Notes under the pieces: generated by a model
What the model saw: the letters and a program-made list of their open reading frames with translations, nothing else
What the model was told of the DNA's origin: nothing
Databases searched by the model: none
Made by a program: the position numbers and the translations under genes
Assembly: GCA_024685565.1 (NCBI GenBank)
Contig: JAIKVQ010000071.1
Location: 1 to 63,027, forward strand
DNA length: 63,027 nt
From: Bacillota bacterium
Lineage (GTDB): Bacteria; Bacillota; Clostridia; UBA1381
Direction: 5' to 3'
Shown: piece after piece, positions 57,265-63,027 of the stretch
How the letters are laid out: each line of letters opens with the position of its first letter
How positions within the stretch are numbered: position 1 is the stretch's first letter

Positions 57265-59595
57265 ATGTTCTCTGTCATCGCAATATGCTGTGCCGCATAT
57301 GTTTTAGGAATTGTATCTGCACCGCTTATAAGTTTTCTATACCTTGCACTCTTTATCTTTTGTGTTATTTTAGCGGCAATTATATCAAGATTTGTTTTGA
57401 AATATAAGGTCTCGCTTGTTTTGCTTGCTGCGCTTATGTTTTTTGCGGGTAATGCAAGATACCTGGTTGCTTCTGAAAACACTGTTTACGATAAATTTCC
57501 TGAAAAGTATGTGGAAATAAGCGGCAGCATATGCTCTTTTCCGCAGATTTCCCAGTCAAAACACAAATACCGCTATGAGGTAGAGACTGACTCTCTTACA
57601 TATTTGGGAGAAACCTACGCTATTAACAAAAAAATATTGCTCAATACAACAGAAGAGCTGGATTTCGGGGATACAATCTCCGCTTGGGGGTTTTTAACCG
57701 ATTTTTCCGACGCTTCAAATGAATTCGGATTTAATTACAGGCTCTTTTACAAAAGCCGAGGCATACTTGCGCGGCTCACAGCTCTGGAAATTACAAAGAC
57801 AGGAGAAAAACATTCTCTTTCGCCTGCGTTTTGGGTAGGAAAATTAAAATACCAAATGTACCGCAATATGCAAAAATGCTTAAACAATGAGGATTTCTCT
57901 CTTGCCTGTGCCGTTTTGTTCGGCGACAGGAGTCATTTTTCAAAGGAGTACCATTCACTGCTCTTGAAAACAGGAGTCGGACGGGTGCTTTATTCGTCCT
58001 TTACCCATATTTCGCTTATTCTGATTATTGTTTCTCTTTTGACCTCAAAAAAGAAGTACCGCGACATCTTTTTTGTTATTGCAATTACTTTCTACCTATT
58101 CTTTGTAAACAGTTCATCTGTTGCATTAAAAGCATGCATTACGGCAGGGCTTGCTTTATCGGCAAAATATCTTAGGGGGTATGCGGACAAATTCAGTATT
58201 CTTGCCTTTACGGTATTTTTGCTGACTATTTATAATCCGCTCCTTTGCTTTGACGGCGGATTTATGATGTCGGTAATTTCAACTGCTTTTATAATTCTTT
58301 CATACAAACCGCTCTACCACCGTCTGTCAGGCATTCGGAAAATCAGAAAATTACACCTTGCAGCGCCTCTGTCAGTCTGGATTATTCTTTGTTTTGGCGC
58401 TCTGCCATTTTCGGCATATTACTTTAACGGCATCTCTGTTTACTCCGTTTTTCTTGTACCGCCGCTGCTTCCCTTTGTTGCCTGCATTATACTTACTGCA
58501 CCCATTCTGTTTATATTAAGCAGTGCTTATACTATGCTGACACCTTTAGCATTACTGTTCCACACATCGCTTGATGTTCTGCGCATTACACCCCACGCAG
58601 TTCAGAAATTGCCTTTTTATTACATAACGCTTGCGACTCCTTCTATTATAAAAATAATACTTTACTGCCTATTATGGTGGATATTGATACGTGCATTAGG
58701 CGGAAAATTTAATACCGCCAAGACAAAATTTATATCCTCTGCGGCAGCAGGACTTTTCATATGCCTTGCCCTTGATTTCAGCATAAACTCACTCGGCATA
58801 TACTTTGTAAACGTCGGACAGGGCGACGCTGCAGTTTTGCATACAAGCTTAGGCGAAACGGTTATAATAGACGGCGGAGGTTCAAGTGATTATGAGAAAA
58901 ATTACAATATCGGCGAAAGTATTTTTGTCCCGTATCTTATATCTCACGGATTTACGCATATAGATACCGCAATAGTTTCGCATTACCATAAAGACCATGT
59001 AGAGGGCATAATTGCTGCAGCGGAAAATCTTAAAATAAACACGCTAATTCTTCCTGATTCTATGCCCCAAAGCCCATACCGATTACAACTTGAAGAAGTC
59101 GCAAAGGAAAAGGGCATCAAAACCGAATATCTTCATACAGGCGATGAAATTCGTTTCCGCTCAGGGCTTCGGCTTTACGTGATTGCACCTGAAGGGTTTG
59201 TTACAGATACCGAAAATGAGAATAATACCTCTTTAGTTATAAAGGCTTGCTACGGTAATTTTACCGCGCTGTTTACAGGCGATTTCGAGGACGAGGAAAA
59301 CCTCTCGCCTCCGCAAAACATTGACCTTTTGAAAGTCGCGCACCACGGCTCTGAAGACGGAAACAGTCGGAAATTTATAAAATCGGCAAATCCCCGCATT
59401 GCCGTAATAAGCGTAGGAAAAGGCAATCGCTACGGTCTCCCCGACAGAGCGGTAGTCAGAGAATTTAATGATATGGGCGCGTTAGTTTTGCGCACAGACC
59501 TTTTAGGTGATATACGCTGCAAAATTAACAAAAAGGGAAATATAAAATATAATTCACTGATAGGAGGGACGGGAAATGCCGCAAAAAGAAGATAA
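57265..59595 (+). CDS. comEC: ComEC/Rec2 family DNA-uptake channel with metallo-beta-lactamase-fold domain
   Basis: ACAVLFGDRSHFSKEYHSLLLKTGVGRVL..., multiple TMs; FVNVGQGDAAVLHTSLGETVIIDGGG, SHYHKDHVEGI, LKVAHHGSEDGNS. Confidence 0.93.
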   Translation: MFSVIAICCAAYVLGIVSAPLISFLYLALFIFCVILAAIISRFVLKYKVSLVLLAALMFFAGNARYLVASENTVYDKFPEKYVEISGSICSFPQISQSKHKYRYEVETDSLTYLGETYAINKKILLNTTEELDFGDTISAWGFLTDFSDASNEFGFNYRLFYKSRGILARLTALEITKTGEKHSLSPAFWVGKLKYQMYRNMQKCLNNEDFSLACAVLFGDRSHFSKEYHSLLLKTGVGRVLYSSFTHISLILIIVSLLTSKKKYRDIFFVIAITFYLFFVNSSSVALKACITAGLALSAKYLRGYADKFSILAFTVFLLTIYNPLLCFDGGFMMSVISTAFIILSYKPLYHRLSGIRKIRKLHLAAPLSVWIILCFGALPFSAYYFNGISVYSVFLVPPLLPFVACIILTAPILFILSSAYTMLTPLALLFHTSLDVLRITPHAVQKLPFYYITLATPSIIKIILYCLLWWILIRALGGKFNTAKTKFISSAAAGLFICLALDFSINSLGIYFVNVGQGDAAVLHTSLGETVIIDGGGSSDYEKNYNIGESIFVPYLISHGFTHIDTAIVSHYHKDHVEGIIAAAENLKINTLILPDSMPQSPYRLQLEEVAKEKGIKTEYLHTGDEIRFRSGLRLYVIAPEGFVTDTENENNTSLVIKACYGNFTALFTGDFEDEENLSPPQNIDLLKVAHHGSEDGNSRKFIKSANPRIAVISVGKGNRYGLPDRAVVREFNDMGALVLRTDLLGDIRCKINKKGNIKYNSLIGGTGNAAKRR

Positions 59596-60592
59596 TTTTC
59601 TCGCATTAAAAAAACAATTAAAGAGCGGAGAATTCGGTAATCTGTACCTTTTCTTCGGAGAGGAAACCTTTGTTAAAGATTCTTACGTAAAATATATGCA
59701 AGGGCTTGTTCCTGACGACGGCTTTTCCGATTTTAACCAGATTTTTATTGACGGCAGTGATGCAGAATTTGACAGAATAGATGACGCTATAGATTCCTTT
59801 CCCGTTATGGCTGAGAAGAAAGTCATCATCATAAAAAACAGCGGGATTTTTAAGCCAAAAATCACAGGCGGTGATGAGGTTCGGGATTTTTGGCAAAAAA
59901 GGCTCAGTAATCTTCCTGATTTTGTTATTCTTATATTTGACGAGCAGGAGGCGGACAAGCGCTCAAGTCTTTACAAGCTTGTGTCAAAGCATGGACTTGC
60001 GGTAGAATTTTCCTATATGAAAGATTATGAACTTGTCGCCTGGATTGTACGCGAAACACAGAAAAACGGAAAGAAGATATCAAAATCAACCGCGGAATAC
60101 CTTTTAAGCCTTTGCGACCCGGGTATAAGCAACATAAAAAACGAACTTTTAAAGCTCTTTAATTATTGCGGTGACGAAATCTACCAAAGCGATGTTGAAA
60201 AGGTGGTATCAAAGCCTTTGAGCGTTGTGATTTTCGATATTACTGACGCAATTTTAAAAGGCGACCGCGACAGTGCTGTTGCGACCTTGTTAAAACTTCA
60301 GGAAAATAAGGTTTCCGCCTTTAATGTTATGTATCTTTTATCCTCTAATTTTGATAAACTCTTGCGGTGTAAACTGCTTTTAAAAGAAAATGCAACCTAT
60401 GACGCCATAGCATCAAAACTTAAACTTTCGCCCTATGTTGCAAGAAAATACATTTCTGACTGCAAAGGTTTCTCGGAGGATTTCTTGATAGAACGGATAT
60501 GCAAAACGGCAGAGTATGACTTCAAAATTAAGCAGGGACTAATCGACGAGCAGACAGCGCTTATAAGTTATGTAACAGAGGCACTAAAATAG
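59576..60592 (+). CDS. holA: DNA polymerase III delta subunit
   Basis: NLYLFFGEETFVKDSYVKYM, IDSFPVMAEKKVIIIKN, YLLSLCDPGISNIKNELLKLFNYCG, VIFDITDAILKGDRD. Confidence 0.92.
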   Translation: MPQKEDNFLALKKQLKSGEFGNLYLFFGEETFVKDSYVKYMQGLVPDDGFSDFNQIFIDGSDAEFDRIDDAIDSFPVMAEKKVIIIKNSGIFKPKITGGDEVRDFWQKRLSNLPDFVILIFDEQEADKRSSLYKLVSKHGLAVEFSYMKDYELVAWIVRETQKNGKKISKSTAEYLLSLCDPGISNIKNELLKLFNYCGDEIYQSDVEKVVSKPLSVVIFDITDAILKGDRDSAVATLLKLQENKVSAFNVMYLLSSNFDKLLRCKLLLKENATYDAIASKLKLSPYVARKYISDCKGFSEDFLIERICKTAEYDFKIKQGLIDEQTALISYVTEALK

Positions 60593-60612
60593 CACAGCGT
60601 ACGCTGTGCTAT
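60589..60612. terminator. 24-bp perfect palindrome between convergent genes, containing both stop codons
   Basis: atagcacagcgtacgctgtgctat; holA TAG at 60590-60592 and minus-strand TAG at 60609-60611 both lie inside; no clear T-tract. Confidence 0.6.
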
Positions 60613-61055
60613 TCAGTTTCCATCATTTCTTCTAAAATCTCTGCAGCTAACCCCACAAGCTCTTTGCAGGGGCGTTTTTTATAATACTCCACCGTTCTTT
60701 TATCAGGCGTTGGACTGTCTTTTTTCCTGTCAAGTCCCAATAGTTCTCGGCAGATTATCGAGCCTGTTTCTTCAGAAAACCGCTCCGCCAAAAGCTGTAT
60801 TCTTGCATAATGCTCCGCTTTTTTTGCACCTGTTTCCGCTCCGTCATAGCCGTACAAAAGACCTGCTGTCATAAACATTCCTGTTACCGCACCGCAGACC
60901 TCTCGAAGCCGTCCCATACCGCCTCCGAACGAACTTGCAAGCATAGCAAGTGCTTTTTCATCAATGCTCAAAAGGTCGGAAAATGCCAAAACCACCGACT
61001 GCGCGCAGTTATATCCGCTTTCAAAAAGCGCCATCGCTTTTTCTTTTCTACTCAT
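60609..61055 (-). CDS. C_GCAxxG_C_C family protein
   Basis: SGYNCAQSVVLAFSDLL, FGGGMGRLREVCGAVTGMFMTAGLLYGYD, later Cys residues (IICRELLG, RPCKELV). Confidence 0.88.
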   Translation of the reverse strand: MSRKEKAMALFESGYNCAQSVVLAFSDLLSIDEKALAMLASSFGGGMGRLREVCGAVTGMFMTAGLLYGYDGAETGAKKAEHYARIQLLAERFSEETGSIICRELLGLDRKKDSPTPDKRTVEYYKKRPCKELVGLAAEILEEMMETE

Positions 61056-61596
61056 CTTTTTTACCTTTTGCCGCAGAAATTGCACGGCTCACAGGATAAA
61101 TTATAACCGCACCCAAAAGCGCCGAATAGAGCTGAAGCGTTGAAAATACCTTGTTTACAGCCGCTACAAGCTTTCCCAAATTCTGCTCAAAAAGCGGTTT
61201 AATTATTAAATCAGCGCACCCCCACATAAACAGCCATTTTACTACCGCGCCCAAAATCAAGCCAAAAATGAATTCCTTTTCGCCTTTTTTTCTTCCGTAA
61301 TACGCAAACAGAACAAAAATAATGTTGCCTATCATAATTACGGGAAGATTAACGCCGTATGTTGCCTGCGTTATCATAGTCATAGGTGACATTGGTGCGA
61401 TAAAAATTGATGTGAGCGGTGTTATTATGGAAAATGCAATCCCCCACCAAATTCCGATTTCCAATGCCGCAATAACCAAAACGGCGTTTATTATCGGTCC
61501 CGAAATAAATGCTGAAATATTTTTTATCGTTTGCATAATCAAAATTATGGCAAACAAAAGCCCTGCCTCCGCTATCTTTTTTGTGGTAATTTTCAT
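61048..61596 (-). CDS. Putative ECF-transporter S-component-like membrane protein
   Basis: About five hydrophobic segments; KIAEAGLLFAIILIMQTIK and LIGxxW-like architecture; 8-bp overlap with the downstream gene. Confidence 0.6.
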   Translation of the reverse strand: MKITTKKIAEAGLLFAIILIMQTIKNISAFISGPIINAVLVIAALEIGIWWGIAFSIITPLTSIFIAPMSPMTMITQATYGVNLPVIMIGNIIFVLFAYYGRKKGEKEFIFGLILGAVVKWLFMWGCADLIIKPLFEQNLGKLVAAVNKVFSTLQLYSALLGAVIIYPVSRAISAAKGKKDE

Positions 61597-61675
61597 AAAA
61601 AACCTCCTTATGGTATTATTTCTGCTTATTTTACCACATAATCTATAAAATTACAAATTATGTGAACATCTTATA

Positions 61676-62071
61676 TTATAAAAGCCCTTCTTTTATGGCT
61701 TTATCAACCATTGCATAATATAAAAATTCTTTGTTTCTGCCTTCTACGCCTTTATCTAATTTTTTACTTTTTTCAGAAGCTCCCATATAAAATTTAAATA
61801 CACAGTATTTCCCCTGTTTAGAAGATGTGATTATGTGAAAATTATAATTAGGGTGGTCAATATTTTTTACACAGATACACTCTTTTATACCATTATTAAA
61901 AGGTGTCCCCATTTTTATTCCGTCAATGAAAACCTTAGCGTTAATATGATAATTGTTTTTAAGTATCTGTTGTAGCCTTTTTTTAAGATTTTCGGCAAAA
62001 AACCCGTATCCATTTTTCACCCTGACAGGTTCAACCGTTCCCGATCTCCAAATATCTTTTATAAAAATCAT
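61676..62071 (-). CDS. Hypothetical protein (131 aa), family not recognised
   Basis: Complete ORF MIFIKDIWRSGTVEPVRVKNGYGFF...; own promoter-like sequence upstream (62101-62129). Confidence 0.65.
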   Translation of the reverse strand: MIFIKDIWRSGTVEPVRVKNGYGFFAENLKKRLQQILKNNYHINAKVFIDGIKMGTPFNNGIKECICVKNIDHPNYNFHIITSSKQGKYCVFKFYMGASEKSKKLDKGVEGRNKEFLYYAMVDKAIKEGLL

Positions 62072-62091
62072 TTTTTCTCCCCCTTTACGAT

Positions 62092-62121
62092 CTTTATCCT
62101 ATTTTATACTACTTTATCCTA
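62092..62121. repeat. 10-bp direct repeat, 20-bp period (operator-like)
   Basis: ctttatccta at 62092-62101 and 62112-62121 in the divergent intergenic region. Confidence 0.6.
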
Positions 62122-62129
62122 TAAGTCAA
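62101..62129 (-). promoter_or_regulatory. Putative sigma-A promoter for the 131-aa gene
   Basis: Minus strand TTGACT - 17 bp - TAAAAT, overlapping the direct repeats. Confidence 0.55.
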
Positions 62130-62176
62130 GCGTAAATCCTGTTTTGTAGTATAATCTCCTTGAAAGGGGCATAGCT

Positions 62177-62320
62177 ATGAAACCGTTAAAAGAAAAAATA
62201 AGTATCACAATCGATAATGACATATTGGAAACACTGAAAATGCTGGCGGAAGAAGATGACCGTTCTTTGTCACAGTATATCAACATCATTTTGAAGGAAC
62301 ATCTTAAAAACAAAAAATAA
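62177..62320 (+). CDS. 47-aa ribbon-helix-helix (Arc/CopG-type) DNA-binding protein
   Basis: Below ORF-track cutoff; my translation: MKPLKEKISITIDNDILETLKMLAEEDDRSLSQYINIILKEHLKNKK; TATAAT at 62150-62155 and SD gaaagggg upstream. Confidence 0.78.
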   Translation: MKPLKEKISITIDNDILETLKMLAEEDDRSLSQYINIILKEHLKNKK

Positions 62321-62323
62321 ACG

Positions 62324-62356
62324 GAAAAAGCAGATGCTCAGGCATCTGCTTTTTTA
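62324..62356. terminator. Bidirectional rho-independent terminator
   Basis: gaaaaagcagatgc-tcag-gcatctgctttttta between convergent genes. Confidence 0.85.
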
Positions 62357-62370
62357 TATTGATTTTCCTG

Positions 62371-63027
62371 TTATTCTCCCAAAGAATCCTTTGCGACAGT
62401 TACTACTTCCTTATTATAACACAAGAACGCATTTTCAACCATTTCTTTGTCAGGTGATTTTGTAAAGAGTGAAACTGCCGGCACTATAACAAGTCCGCCA
62501 AGCATCGCCAAAACTCCCGAACGGATTGAGTTATTGAACATATATGCCATAAACGGATTTGCAAATTTAACTCCCGCAAGGCTTACATACATCTGGAATA
62601 TCATAAGTGCGACGCCGTATATAAAGCAGACCGCAACCGAGGTTTTTGTCGTGCGTTTCCAGTAAAGTCCGTATAGGAACGGTGCCAAAAATGCGCCTGC
62701 CAAAGCTCCCCATGAAACACCCATCATTTGTGCAATAAAGGTGAGCCCCGGTTTTGAGTCTTTCACTATTGCAATAATTGCGGAAATTATGATAAAGAAC
62801 ACAATAAACAGCCTCATAATCAAAACTGTAGTTTTTTCCGAGGTCTCTTTCTTTCTTTTCGGCACGATAACGTCAAGGGTTAAGGTTGAACTTGATGTTA
62901 AAACGAGCGAAGAAAGCGTTGACATTGATGCAGAAAGCACCAAAACGATAACTATTCCGATAACTATCGGGTTTAAGTCTTTAAGCATTGACGGAACAAC
63001 CGTATCAAACAAAATTTTTCCCTCTGC
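62371..63027 (-). CDS. Sodium:solute symporter (SSS family), N-terminally truncated by window edge
   Basis: Frame open to window end; VLSASMSTLSSLVLTSSSTLTLDVI, FIAQMMGVSWGALAGAFLAPFLYGLYWKRTTK. Confidence 0.88.
   Translation of the reverse strand, partial: AEGKILFDTVVPSMLKDLNPIVIGIVIVLVLSASMSTLSSLVLTSSSTLTLDVIVPKRKKETSEKTTVLIMRLFIVFFIIISAIIAIVKDSKPGLTFIAQMMGVSWGALAGAFLAPFLYGLYWKRTTKTSVAVCFIYGVALMIFQMYVSLAGVKFANPFMAYMFNNSIRSGVLAMLGGLVIVPAVSLFTKSPDKEMVENAFLCYNKEVVTVAKDSLGE

Noticed and set aside
61676-62320. Calling a definite toxin-antitoxin module
   Set aside because: Genes are divergent, and the 131-aa protein does not match MazF, RelE, HicA, VapC or Fic motifs that I can recognise.

Overview
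The window is 63 kb of compact, low-to-mid GC bacterial chromosome. Gene content (SPOCS/LysM spore-type protein, SLH proteins, Mini-III, RNase M5-like Toprim, split transketolase, IorAB/PaaK) points to an anaerobic Clostridia-type Firmicute; this taxonomic call is inference. Most of it is housekeeping: iorA-iorB-paaK-ACT; holB, tatD, ispA, xseAB, nusB; metF/metH; split transketolase; cysE-cysS-mrnC; htpG, leuS, rsfS, nadD-yqeK, yhbY, typA; cls, prsA, mfd, pth, ribF, truB, alaS; comEC, holA. I saw no rRNA, tRNA, CRISPR array, transposase or prophage. Two genes shorter than the ORF-track cutoff were found by eye: a 43-aa Cys-rich membrane protein before comEC and a 47-aa ribbon-helix-helix protein. 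The most interesting items are: (1) a promoter-bearing secreted-protein plus 64-aa peptide cassette inserted between nadD-yqeK and rsfS; (2) a divergent RHH/unknown-gene pair sharing a 105-bp operator-like intergenic region; (3) an HtrA-like protein whose catalytic His is Ser; (4) a GlmU acetyltransferase domain encoded without its uridyltransferase domain; (5) four SLH surface proteins, including a GLUG-repeat protein with DNA-level repeats. None is proven to be a new system; no homology search could be run.
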